Assembly: GCA_965214295.1 (NCBI GenBank)
Contig: OZ243944.1
Location: forward strand, 3,844,001-3,908,000
Direction of reading: 5' to 3'
Length of the DNA stretch: 64,000 bases
Origin: JAJDUF01 sp965214295
GTDB taxonomy: Bacteria; Chloroflexota; UBA11872; UBA12225; JAJDUF01
This document shows positions 26,670-35,056 of the stretch, in pieces (position 1 is the stretch's first letter; each line of letters starts with the position of its first letter). The notes under the pieces are model-generated. The model was not told the origin of the DNA. It saw only the letters and a program-made list of their open reading frames with translations, and made no database searches. The translations under genes were made by a program, and so were the position numbers.

Positions 26670-27620
26670 GTGGCAACCATGAATGTGAATGAGCACGACC
26701 CTACGTCGCCCCAAGCTCTCCTCCCATCAATGCCCGAGTCCATCGAGCAGGTGCAGGACGTACTCGCCGGCCAGCGATACGTGACCGACCGCGCGCTCGC
26801 CACGGCGATCTTCCTGGCCATGCGGCTGCCCAAGCCGCTGCTCTTGGAAGGGGAAGCCGGCGTCGGCAAGACCGAGGTGGCCAAAGTGCTGGCTACCGCG
26901 ACCGGAGGGCGGCTGATTCGGCTGCAATGCTACGAGGGCGTGGATATCAACCAGGCCGTCTACGAGTGGAACTACAGCCGGCAAATGCTCCACATCCGGC
27001 TCCTGGAGGCGCAAGGCAGCGCGCGAGAAAGCCGGTTGGAGGACCTCTTCAGCCCCGAGTTCCTGGTGCGGCGACCGCTCTTGCAAGCCCTGGAGACGGG
27101 TGCCGACGCCGCGCCCCCGGTGCTCCTGGTAGACGAGATAGACCGGGCGGACGACGAGTTGGACGCCTTCTTGCTAGAGCTGCTCGCGGACTACCAAGTC
27201 ACCGTGCCGGAGATCGGCACCATCCACGCCGATAAGCCGCCGCGGGTCGTCATCACGTCGAACCGCACGCGCGAGCTGCACGACGCGCTGAAGCGCCGGT
27301 GTCTCTACCACTGGATCGAGTACCCCACGTTCGAGAAAGAGCTACGCATCGTCGAAACGCGCGTACCCGACATCGCCACGACCTTGGCCCGACAGGTGAC
27401 GGCGTTCGTACAAGCCCTACGCGAGGAAGAGCTGTACAAAGTCCCGGGGATCGCCGAAACGCTCGACTGGGCCGGCGCCTTGGTGGAGCTAGGCGTGCGG
27501 CAGGTCGGCTACGACGACACCGCCTCAACCCTCGGCGCCCTGGTGAAGCACCAAGAAGACATGGCCCACATTCGAGACCAGCGGCTCAAGAGCCTGGTCA
27601 ACGCCGTCACGGGAAGCTGA
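26670..27620 (+). CDS. coxD: MoxR-family AAA+ ATPase, CoxD-like
   Basis: 316 residues from GTG 26670 (ATG 26679 is equally possible). Walker A GEAGVGKTE (61-69), Walker B VLLVDEIDRADDELDAFLLELL (about 150) and sensor-1 VVITSNRTRELHDALKRRCLYHWIEYP fit the MoxR AAA+ class. Members act with a VWA-domain partner to insert metal or remodel protein complexes; CoxD of carbon monoxide dehydrogenase operons is the close model. The VWA gene follows by 1 bp and an XdhC-type gene comes after, reproducing the coxD-coxE-coxF order. The catalytic coxMSL genes are not in the window. Confidence 0.88.
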   Translation: MATMNVNEHDPTSPQALLPSMPESIEQVQDVLAGQRYVTDRALATAIFLAMRLPKPLLLEGEAGVGKTEVAKVLATATGGRLIRLQCYEGVDINQAVYEWNYSRQMLHIRLLEAQGSARESRLEDLFSPEFLVRRPLLQALETGADAAPPVLLVDEIDRADDELDAFLLELLADYQVTVPEIGTIHADKPPRVVITSNRTRELHDALKRRCLYHWIEYPTFEKELRIVETRVPDIATTLARQVTAFVQALREEELYKVPGIAETLDWAGALVELGVRQVGYDDTASTLGALVKHQEDMAHIRDQRLKSLVNAVTGS

Positions 27621-27621
27621 C

Positions 27622-29067
27622 ATGCCAGAAACGCACAACGTCAGCGGCCCATTGCCCATTGCCGACGGCCCGCAGAAACCGCTGACCACGAGCCACCGAT
27701 CACTGACCACGAGCATTCAGCTACACCCCTGCCTCCCGCCGGAGCTATCGAGCGATGTCCTGGCACTGGAAGCGGGCAGCGCGGCGGCCGGCAGTGCGCT
27801 GGTGAAGCATCTGGTGCGCTTTGCCCGTGCGCTCCACCGGGCGGGCGTGGCGGTTGCGCCGGGGCAAGTCACGAGCTTGCTGCAAGCCGTCGAGCACACC
27901 GGCTTGCGGCGCCGGGACGACCTCTATCACACGGCGCAAGTGACCCTGCTGACTCAGCACCAGGACCAAGCGCGGTTCGACTTGGTGTTTGCCCAGTTCT
28001 TCGGTCCCCGGTTACCCGAGGGCTACGGCACCGATCCGGCGACACTGCCGGATTCCACCAATGGCGAAGGGGCTTCTGCGCTGAAGCAGGCCGGCGGGGA
28101 CATTCGCCACCCCGATCCCGACGGCACGCCGACCGACGGCACGCAGCAAGAGCAGCTGCGCCGTTTGGCGGTGGAGGCGGCTGCTCAAAGTGAAGACGGC
28201 GTCAGCGAGGACGGGTCGCAGGAAGCCGCCGATGAAGTTGACGGCGTGGATCGCAGCGGGACTTATAGCGCCGCGGAGGTCTTGCGACGACGCGACTTCA
28301 GCGACCTCGACCGGAACGAGCAGCGCATTGTCCAGCAGCTGATGACGAAATTAGGGATGCGCTTGGCGCCGCGCTTGACGCGCCGTCTGCGCCCCTCGGT
28401 GCGCGGACGCCTCGACCTCCGGCGGAGTATCCGGCGCAGTCTCCGCACGAGCGGAGAGCTTGTCACCTGGAGAAAACGCGCTCGTGCGGAGAAGCCGCGT
28501 CCGCTGGTCCTCCTCTGCGACGTCAGCGGCTCCATGAGCATCTATTCGAGCATGTTGCTGCAATTCCTCCACGCTGCACGCCAGCAGCTACCGCGAGTGG
28601 AAGCCTTTGTGTTCAGCACCCGCCTCACCAATATCACGCACCAGCTCCACCAGCGCCGCCCCCACGATGCGCTGGCGGCGGTATCGGACGTGGTCCACGA
28701 CTGGTCCGGCGGGACCCGCATCGGCGATTCGCTCGGCCACTTCAATCGCCACTGGGCGCGGCGCGTGCTCGGCCGGAGCGCGCTCGTACTGCTCATCAGC
28801 GATGGCTGGGATCGCGGCGACGTGGAGCAGCTACGCCAAGAGGTGGCCTACCTCCAGCGGGCCAGTTACCGGCTCTTCTGGCTCAATCCGCTCCTCGGGA
28901 TGCCGGGCTACCGGCCCTTGACCCGTGGGCTACAGGCAGCCCTGCCCCACGTTGACGAGTTCCTGCCGGCACACAATCTGGAAAGCCTCGACCAGCTCTG
29001 CGAGGTGATGGCTACCATACGCGGGCGCCGCTCACCACTGCCGCTCAGGCCCGTATCATCCCCCTGA
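27622..29067 (+). CDS. coxE: VWA-domain protein, CoxE-like
   Basis: 481 residues. A poorly conserved N-terminus (about 35 residues, HNVSGPLPIADGPQK) precedes helical sequence LVKHLVRFARALHRAGVAVAPGQV typical of CoxE/YeaD-type proteins. The middle is acidic and low complexity. The VWA domain begins near residue 293 with a complete MIDAS motif DVSGSMS (about 300), then SGGTRIGDSL and LISDGWDRGD. The C-terminus reads FWLNPLLGMPGYRPLTRGLQAALPHVDEFLPAHNLESL, a CoxE signature. It partners the adjacent MoxR ATPase. Predicted role is maturation of a molybdenum hydroxylase. Confidence 0.88.
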   Translation: MPETHNVSGPLPIADGPQKPLTTSHRSLTTSIQLHPCLPPELSSDVLALEAGSAAAGSALVKHLVRFARALHRAGVAVAPGQVTSLLQAVEHTGLRRRDDLYHTAQVTLLTQHQDQARFDLVFAQFFGPRLPEGYGTDPATLPDSTNGEGASALKQAGGDIRHPDPDGTPTDGTQQEQLRRLAVEAAAQSEDGVSEDGSQEAADEVDGVDRSGTYSAAEVLRRRDFSDLDRNEQRIVQQLMTKLGMRLAPRLTRRLRPSVRGRLDLRRSIRRSLRTSGELVTWRKRARAEKPRPLVLLCDVSGSMSIYSSMLLQFLHAARQQLPRVEAFVFSTRLTNITHQLHQRRPHDALAAVSDVVHDWSGGTRIGDSLGHFNRHWARRVLGRSALVLLISDGWDRGDVEQLRQEVAYLQRASYRLFWLNPLLGMPGYRPLTRGLQAALPHVDEFLPAHNLESLDQLCEVMATIRGRRSPLPLRPVSSP

Positions 29068-29172
29068 AGGTCAATGGTGCGGACCCGGCCGGCGTCAAGC
29101 GGTATAGCCCTACACAGCCCGCTGCGGGGCAACCTATCCCGTAGTCGGGCGGCACACTCATAAGGAGGACCG

Positions 29173-29499
29173 ATGCGTGACCTACTGCCCGACATCGAGC
29201 GCTGGCGTGCAGCCGGACACGCCATCGCCGTGGCAACCGTCGTCAACACCCAAGGGTCTGCCCCGCGCCCCACCGGGAGCAAGCTCGCTGTCGCCTCGCA
29301 CGGCGAGTTTGCCGGATCGGTGAGCGGCGGCTGCGTCGAGCCGGCCGTCATTGACGTGTCACTCGACGTACTACGGACCGGCCAGCCGCAGCTACTCCGG
29401 TTCGGCATCACGCGCGACATGGTGTGGGACATCGGCTTGGCGTGCGGCGGCACGATTGAGGTCTTCGTCGAACCGCTCGCCGCCCCGGACGACCGCTGA
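29173..29499 (+). CDS. XdhC/CoxF-type maturation protein, single N-terminal domain
   Basis: 108 residues with AAGGAGG 4-5 bases before the ATG. The XdhC N-terminal module is clear: IAVATVVNTQGSAPRPTGSKLAVASHGEFAGSVSGGCVEPAV, then a DIGLACGGTIEVFVEPL end with its two conserved cysteines (GGC and ACGG). XdhC proteins handle sulfurated molybdenum cofactor for xanthine/CO dehydrogenases. Most XdhC proteins also have a C-terminal Rossmann domain, which is absent here; in CoxF/CoxI systems the halves can be separate. Third gene of the cox-like set. Confidence 0.88.
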   Translation: MRDLLPDIERWRAAGHAIAVATVVNTQGSAPRPTGSKLAVASHGEFAGSVSGGCVEPAVIDVSLDVLRTGQPQLLRFGITRDMVWDIGLACGGTIEVFVEPLAAPDDR

Positions 29500-29719
29500 T
29501 GCCGTAAGTCGGCCACAGTAGCGGCCGCACTTCCCGTTTGTTGCCATTGTGGCGCCCGCCGCAGTGACAAGCTCCTGAGTGCGAGGTGCTCTCCCAATAC
29601 TCCATAGTCCATGCCATCGCGCCACCGGATGTCTATACGGCAGCAAATCCATCGCGAGAACCACGTACCCAGGAGGGACTATGCGGCTCGGCAGGAACGC
29701 GACCCACACGACGGTCACT

Positions 29720-29772
29720 CACCGGCCAGAGCCGCACGGATGAGGCCAGGTGTGGTGCGGCTCTGGCCGGTG
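29720..29772. repeat. Palindromic element PE-2
   Basis: Perfect 18-bp arms CACCGGCCAGAGCCGCAC (29720-29737) and its complement (29755-29772) around a 17-base loop. The loop carries TGA in the reading frame that links ATG 29681 to the glycosidase, so it separates a good start from the gene body. Confidence 0.93.
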
Positions 29773-32140
29773 GCCCACCGGTGGCCGGTGGATCGCCCTC
29801 TTCTGCGCGGCGGTCGGAGCACTGCTGACGGCGCTGTTGCTCGCCGCGGCGCCCGCGGCCGCGCAGCCTGCCGTTGACGACTTCCCGCTGGCCGACGGTC
29901 ACTTCTACACCCAGACCCGCGGCGACCATCCCGCCGGTTTCGGCTTTGCCATCCGCGATACCGCCAGCTGCCCTTGCTTCAGCCGGTTCACCGCCCTCGG
30001 CGGGGTCGCGGCCCTGGGCTATCCCGCTTCCCAGCCCTACCAGGACGGCCCCTTCACCTATCAGGCCACCCAGCAGGCGCTACTGCAATGGAATCGCGTC
30101 ACCGGCACCATGCACTTTGCCAACGTCTTCGACCTGCTCCACGCCGCCGGCCAGGACGAGTGGTTGGAGACCTTCAAGCAGATTCCACCCAGCTTCAACT
30201 GGTCCAGTGACCAGGGCCGCCCCTTCAGTGGCCCCGGCAGTATCACCGAGCATCACTTGACGACGATCTTCACGCCCCGCCTCAGCGATACCACGGCGAT
30301 GCGCGTCGCCCGGCAGGCGTTGCAAGCACGCTTCCTGGCCAACCCGCAGTGGCTGGACCACTACGGCTTCCCCATGGCGATCAAGGATTACGGCGCCGTG
30401 GTCGTCGTGCGTGGGCAGCGGGCCGCCTTCCAGTATTGGCGACAGGACGTACCATGGGCGGCGGCCGGCACGGTGACGATTGTGCTCGGCGGGGACCTAG
30501 CCAAGGAGGCCGGCCTCGTTCCCCAGTGGGCGGCCTCCCCGCACCAACCGCCGGCAGCGTCCGGCGACGAGATCGCGCCAGCACCGGCTCCGGCTCCGAC
30601 GGCCGTACCGGTCGCGCGGCCGCAGGCAGCGGAGCCGCACGCGCCCCCGGCAGCGCAGGTACGAGCCGCTTGGCTGGGCGTCAACGATGGTTATGCTGCC
30701 ACCGGCTTTCTGGCCCAGAGCGGCGCAGGCTGGACTCGGTCCGTCATCTTCTGGTCCGGCGCCGAACGGAGCGACGGCGACCTCAGCGGTGTTCGGGGCT
30801 GTCCGTGGATCAACGCCGGACTGCGAGCCGCGAACGTCAACATACTGGGTCTGCTGATCGGCACGCCCGACTTCGCAGCCACCAATCCGGCAGACGCCCA
30901 GCATAGTGTGCCCGATATGGCGAAATGGGCACGGTTTGTCGAGGCCATTGCCCGCGAGTGCGCCGGTACGATTGACCATTGGGCGATCTGGAACGAGGTG
31001 GAAATCCCCCCGACCGGCCCCAATGCGACCTACTCGACGTTTGCCGGCACGGCCGCGCAGTACTACCAACTGCTGAAGACGGCCTACGTCGCGGCCAAGC
31101 GGGGCAATCCCAACGCGCAGGTGATCGCCGCGCCGTATAGCTACCACCGCGACATCCAGGAAGGCGGCGAGCAACGCCTGCCCTGGTTCGAGGCGTTCAT
31201 GGCGCAGGTCAGGGCCGACCCGGCCGCGCCGGCGAACGGCGGCTTCTTCGACGCCCTCGCGCTCAACATCTACCGCAATCCGCACGATCTGTGGGACCGG
31301 GTCCATGGCGGCGGCGAGGTGGCGCTGTTACCACCCAACCGCACCGGCTTTGCCCAGCGCCTCGCCGACCTGGGCCTCGCCGGTAAGCCTATTTGGCTGG
31401 CCGAGTTCAACTCCATGCCGTTCGACGACCCCAACGTGCCGGGCTGGGACCCGGAGCTTGCCGACGACGGCTTCCGCATCACAATGGACGAGCAGGCCTC
31501 TTTCGTGATCCAGGCGCTTACACTGGGCCGCTTGGCCGGCTACGAACGCATGTTCTTCCACTCGCTCCAGGATGATCGGTACCCGGCCCTCGGTGGCCGG
31601 CCGTTCGACGAGCTTTGGGGGCTGGTGCGCTTCCACGACGATCCGAGCAACGCCGCCGCGTGGCGGCAACGGCCGGCGTTCGCCGCCTTCCAGACGGCCG
31701 CCCGCTTCCTCGGCCACGCCACGCCACGCGGCTTGCAGGTGTTGGAGCGCACCGACGACCCGGTAGCGCGGTGGTCCCAGTACACGCCGCGCTACACCTG
31801 GCACGTTCATGCCGGCATTTTCGAGCGTGACACCCCCGGCGGCATCCAACGCTCGACCGTGCTCTGGAACGGCGCCGGTACCCCGATCACGGTGCTGCTA
31901 CCCAAGGTGGGTGTCCACGGCTGGCTCGTAAGCAAGGAAGGCACGGCGAAGATCATCCGGCCGGTCACGGTTGGTGGCCAAGAGTTCTGGTCCGTCGAGC
32001 TGGCAGCCGCTTCACGTCACTTCGACCTGTTCGGCGGCGATCCGCCCGGCTACTACTACGTCGGCGGCTCGCCCCGCATCCTGGTAGAAGAGGGCGTGCC
32101 GGCCGGTTCGCCATTGACTGCCCCACGCGCAGCAGGCTAG
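29750..32140 (+). CDS. Secreted glycosidase-like protein (clan A type)
   Basis: 796 residues from GTG 29750, which lies inside palindromic element PE-2. A better start, ATG 29681 behind AGGAGGGACT, is in the same frame but reaches TGA at 29741 within the element, so the N-terminus has probably been altered. The signal peptide is WIALFCAAVGALLTALLLAAAPAAAQP. Residues about 50-130 hold the Chloroflexota-type module FYTQTRGDHPAGFGFAIRD...LGYPASQPY...TYQATQQALLQW. A Pro/Ala linker precedes a TIM-barrel glycosidase with acid/base E416 (IWNEVE) and nucleophile E552 (WLAEFNS), in the manner of GH5/GH39/GH53-type enzymes. Substrate unknown. Confidence 0.82.
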   Translation: MWCGSGRWPTGGRWIALFCAAVGALLTALLLAAAPAAAQPAVDDFPLADGHFYTQTRGDHPAGFGFAIRDTASCPCFSRFTALGGVAALGYPASQPYQDGPFTYQATQQALLQWNRVTGTMHFANVFDLLHAAGQDEWLETFKQIPPSFNWSSDQGRPFSGPGSITEHHLTTIFTPRLSDTTAMRVARQALQARFLANPQWLDHYGFPMAIKDYGAVVVVRGQRAAFQYWRQDVPWAAAGTVTIVLGGDLAKEAGLVPQWAASPHQPPAASGDEIAPAPAPAPTAVPVARPQAAEPHAPPAAQVRAAWLGVNDGYAATGFLAQSGAGWTRSVIFWSGAERSDGDLSGVRGCPWINAGLRAANVNILGLLIGTPDFAATNPADAQHSVPDMAKWARFVEAIARECAGTIDHWAIWNEVEIPPTGPNATYSTFAGTAAQYYQLLKTAYVAAKRGNPNAQVIAAPYSYHRDIQEGGEQRLPWFEAFMAQVRADPAAPANGGFFDALALNIYRNPHDLWDRVHGGGEVALLPPNRTGFAQRLADLGLAGKPIWLAEFNSMPFDDPNVPGWDPELADDGFRITMDEQASFVIQALTLGRLAGYERMFFHSLQDDRYPALGGRPFDELWGLVRFHDDPSNAAAWRQRPAFAAFQTAARFLGHATPRGLQVLERTDDPVARWSQYTPRYTWHVHAGIFERDTPGGIQRSTVLWNGAGTPITVLLPKVGVHGWLVSKEGTAKIIRPVTVGGQEFWSVELAAASRHFDLFGGDPPGYYYVGGSPRILVEEGVPAGSPLTAPRAAG

Positions 32141-32153
32141 CCTAACGGGCAAC

Positions 32154-33887
32154 GTGAGCGATCTCATCCCGCACGCGCTGATAGGCCAAAGCCGCACCAC
32201 ACCCCTGTTCAAGCCAGGGGCAAGCTCTGGCACTATCCGTGCGGCTTTGGCTCATCACCTGGCTCGGTGGCAGCCGGCGCTCCTGCTGGGACTGGCCTTG
32301 CTGGTCGGTGGACTACTGCGGTTCGCCGGCCTATACGACCGCCTAGAGCCGATTCACCGCGAATCCGAGCTGGTCATCCTGGCCTATACCCGTGCCCCGG
32401 ACGACTGGCTCTGCACCGCCTTCGCGGCCATCGGACCGTGCCGCGCCAGCATGTCTCCTACCGCACCGCAAGCGGTGGAGTCCTACGGCCCCGGCGAGCG
32501 GCGCGCCGGCCCGGCGGTCGTGTGGCGTCGCCTGCTCGGCGTCGGGCCGGGGGCCATCGAGCGCGGACGACTGGCCAGCGCCATCGCCGGACTGGCAACC
32601 ATCGTCGCCTGCTGGTGGGCCGCACGGGTGCTCGCCGGCCCCATTGCGGCCAGTGTCGCAGCTCATGCCTACGCCATCGCGCCGCTCGCCGTCATCCCCA
32701 ACCGTCTGGCCTTGCCGGTCTCGACCGCCACCCTCTGTCTCGTGCTCGCCGTCGGCTGCGTCGCGCTCGCCTACCAGCGGCAACGCAGCCGGGCGCTCGC
32801 GCTGCCGGGGCTGGCACTGCTCGCGCTCGCCGGCCTGCTGGACGGCGCCGTCGCGGCGGCGATCCCGCCGCTCCTCCTCGCCGCGGTGGTATGGCACGGC
32901 CGGGCCGGGACACTTGGGCGGATGCTGGCCAGCTACATGCGCTCGCGACGCGGGCTGTTGGGGTTGCTCGCGGGTATCGTAGTGGTGGCCGCGATGGTCG
33001 GTGTGGGCTACTCGCGCCTCTTCCAGGCGGTGCTCGTCGCACGGAACCTCGCCTGGACGCTGGTCTTCGATCTGCCGGTCGGCGGCTGGGTCGCCCTCGT
33101 GATCGGAGCCTATTTCGTTGCGCGATTGCCGAGCCAGAGCCGCACGATCCGAGGCTCCGCAGGATATGGTGGTGCGGCTCTGGTTCGGCAACACGGCACG
33201 CCGGCGGCGCAGGCCTGTGCAGCAGCGGCCATGCTCCTCACCGTAACGGCCGGCCTCATGGACCTACTCGGCGGGCGCGGGTCGGCGCCGGACGTGCTGC
33301 CGGCACTCGCGCTGTGGGTTATCGCAGCAGCGACGCTTGCCCCCCGGCTCGTTGACCGTTGGAACCGTCTGCGCGCCAATGCCGCACCACAGCCGGCGTT
33401 GGCCGTCGCCGCGGCGCTGGTAACCGTCAGTCTCGTGATCATCCCGGCACTGCTCCTGTCCACGCGATGGAGCCTGGACCCGGCCAACGCCGAAGTCAGC
33501 CCCAACGAGCAGTGGGAATATCAAGCCGGTCAGGAGAGCGGCGTCGGTTGCGCCGCCCTTGTAGATACACTCCGGACGCTATCCGCCGCCCAACCGCTCA
33601 CAGCGGTCGGTCTCGGCAGCCGCCATAGCTGCCTCCGCATGCGGATCGTCACGGAATCCTTGCCCATTACCTGGCAAGATAACCTGCCACCCTCGGCAGC
33701 CCCACCCTTCCCTGCCCCACCCACGGGCTTACTCCTCGCTCAGGCAGAATACCTTGGCGGTCAGCGCGTTCGCTCCCTCGACTCTCGCGCCCTGGCCCCC
33801 AGCGGCTGGGACCTGCTTCTGCGTATCAGGCGTCCGCAAGGTGTGTACGGCTACGCCCTCTACCGGCCGAGCAATCCTCAGCGATGA
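32154..33887 (+). CDS. Polytopic membrane protein, glycosyltransferase-39/ArnT-like
   Basis: 577 residues from GTG 32154. About ten membrane helices (first LLLGLALLVGGLLRFAGLY; also IAGLATIVACWWAARVLA, LPVSTATLCLVLAVGCVALAY, LLALAGLLDGAVAAAIPPLLLAAVVW). LRFAGLYDRLEPIHRESELVILAY resembles the first loop of GT-C glycosyltransferases that use polyprenyl-phosphate sugars, but the usual DE pair is not obvious. Two palindromic elements are read in frame: residues about 11-33 (GQSRTTPLFKPGASSGTIRA) before helix 1 and residues about 325-345 (SQSRTIRGSAGYGGAALV) in a loop. It follows the secreted glycosidase by 13 bp, suggesting a glycan-related pair. Confidence 0.7.
   Translation: MSDLIPHALIGQSRTTPLFKPGASSGTIRAALAHHLARWQPALLLGLALLVGGLLRFAGLYDRLEPIHRESELVILAYTRAPDDWLCTAFAAIGPCRASMSPTAPQAVESYGPGERRAGPAVVWRRLLGVGPGAIERGRLASAIAGLATIVACWWAARVLAGPIAASVAAHAYAIAPLAVIPNRLALPVSTATLCLVLAVGCVALAYQRQRSRALALPGLALLALAGLLDGAVAAAIPPLLLAAVVWHGRAGTLGRMLASYMRSRRGLLGLLAGIVVVAAMVGVGYSRLFQAVLVARNLAWTLVFDLPVGGWVALVIGAYFVARLPSQSRTIRGSAGYGGAALVRQHGTPAAQACAAAAMLLTVTAGLMDLLGGRGSAPDVLPALALWVIAAATLAPRLVDRWNRLRANAAPQPALAVAAALVTVSLVIIPALLLSTRWSLDPANAEVSPNEQWEYQAGQESGVGCAALVDTLRTLSAAQPLTAVGLGSRHSCLRMRIVTESLPITWQDNLPPSAAPPFPAPPTGLLLAQAEYLGGQRVRSLDSRALAPSGWDLLLRIRRPQGVYGYALYRPSNPQR
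32185..32251. repeat. Palindromic element PE-3, inside a CDS
   Basis: Arms GCCAAAGCCGCAC (32185-32197) and GTGCGGCTTTGGC (32239-32251). The 41-base loop is longer than in other copies and contains its own hairpin CCCCTG/CAGGGG. It keeps the frame open and encodes the peptide GQSRT...TIRAALA. Confidence 0.9.
33128..33189. repeat. Palindromic element PE-4, inside a CDS
   Basis: 18-bp arms GCCGAGCCAGAGCCGCAC and GTGCGGCTCTGGTTCGGC differ at one pair (a wobble), around a 26-base loop. It is the second in-frame element in the same membrane-protein gene and encodes SQSRTIRGSAGYGGAALV. Confidence 0.9.
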
Positions 33888-34057
33888 GCGGTCGTCTACC
33901 CATCACGGCGACGACACGCTCGTATTGCCGCCGGAGCCGCTCCAATGTGGTAATGAGCTACGGGAGCTTGCTACAATGTGGCACGGGCGCCGAGTACCGT
34001 CGGATGAGGCCTCGTCTTCTGCCGCCGTCTCGGTCTAATGCGAGGAGGAAAGCCCGG

Positions 34058-35056
34058 ATGCAGAAAGATCGGCTGCTGAAACTGTATCGCCAGATGTACC
34101 TCATCCGGCGATTTGAAGAAGCCAGCGCCGAGGCATACTTCCAAGCCCAGATTCGCGGCTTTTGCCATCTCTACGTTGGCGAGGAAGCCGTAGCCGTAGG
34201 CGCCATCGCCGCCCTTCGGGACACCGACCACATCATTACCCACTACCGCGACCACGGTCACGCCTTGGCGCGCGGCATGGATCCGAACGCCGTGATGGCG
34301 GAGTTGTACGGCAAGGCCACCGGCTCGAGTCTCGGGCACGGCGGCTCGATGCATCTCGCCGACACGCGGCGTAATGTCTGGGGTGGCTGGGCCATCGTCG
34401 GCGCACACCAGTTGTTGGCCACGGGCATGGCCTGGGCCGCCAAACAGCTGCAAGAAGATCGTGTCGTCTGCTGCTTCTTTGGCGACGGCTCGACCAATCA
34501 GGGTGAGTTCTTCGAAGCGCTCAATATGTCCGCCTTGTGGAAGCTCCCGGTGGTATTCGTCTGCGAGAACAACGAATACGGCATGGGCACGCACCTGCGG
34601 AAGGCCTCGGCGGTGACCGACCTCTACCGCAAGGCCGAGCCGTACATGCCGAGCAAGCCGGTGGACGGGATGGACGTGCTGGCGATGCACGATACGGTCG
34701 CAGAAGCCGCCGAGCATGCCCGCTCCGGTGGCGGCCCCGTTTTCCTGGAAGCGCTCTGTTACCGGTATCGCGGGCACTCCACTGCCGACCCGGAGATCTA
34801 CCGCACGGAAGAAGATGTCAAGCCGTGGCGAGAGCGCGACCCCATCGAGGCGTTCGGCCAGCGGCTGATCGCGGGTAATGGCATCAACCACAAGGACCTG
34901 GCGCTGATCCGCAAGCACGTAGACCGCCAGGTGGATGCGGCTGTCAAGTTTGCCGCCGAGAGTCCGCAGCCGCCGATAGAATCCGCCTACCGATACGTCT
35001 ATTCCACACCGGTACCGGGCTACGACCCGGCCGACCGGCCGACCGGGAGCGGGTGA
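34058..35056 (+). CDS. pdhA: 2-oxo-acid (pyruvate) dehydrogenase E1 alpha subunit
   Basis: ATG 34058 lies behind GAGGAGG; the in-frame extension to 33884 is not supported. 332 residues. Family landmarks: RFEEASAEAYFQAQIRGFCHLYVGEEAVAVG, HYRDHGHALARGMDP, the phosphorylation-loop-like GSSLGHGGSMHLAD and the ThDP motif GDGSTNQGEFFEALNMSALWKLPVVFVCENN (142-171). RYRGHSTADPE near 250 is also typical. Together with E1 beta it decarboxylates a 2-oxo acid and acetylates the lipoyl group of E2. PDH and acetoin dehydrogenase are hard to separate by sequence; PDH is preferred. TGATG overlap links it to E1 beta. Confidence 0.93.
   Translation: MQKDRLLKLYRQMYLIRRFEEASAEAYFQAQIRGFCHLYVGEEAVAVGAIAALRDTDHIITHYRDHGHALARGMDPNAVMAELYGKATGSSLGHGGSMHLADTRRNVWGGWAIVGAHQLLATGMAWAAKQLQEDRVVCCFFGDGSTNQGEFFEALNMSALWKLPVVFVCENNEYGMGTHLRKASAVTDLYRKAEPYMPSKPVDGMDVLAMHDTVAEAAEHARSGGGPVFLEALCYRYRGHSTADPEIYRTEEDVKPWRERDPIEAFGQRLIAGNGINHKDLALIRKHVDRQVDAAVKFAAESPQPPIESAYRYVYSTPVPGYDPADRPTGSG

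Noticed and set aside
29500..29680. Possible small RNA or riboswitch upstream of the glycosidase
   Set aside because: No conserved aptamer features or strong hairpin with T-run could be seen.
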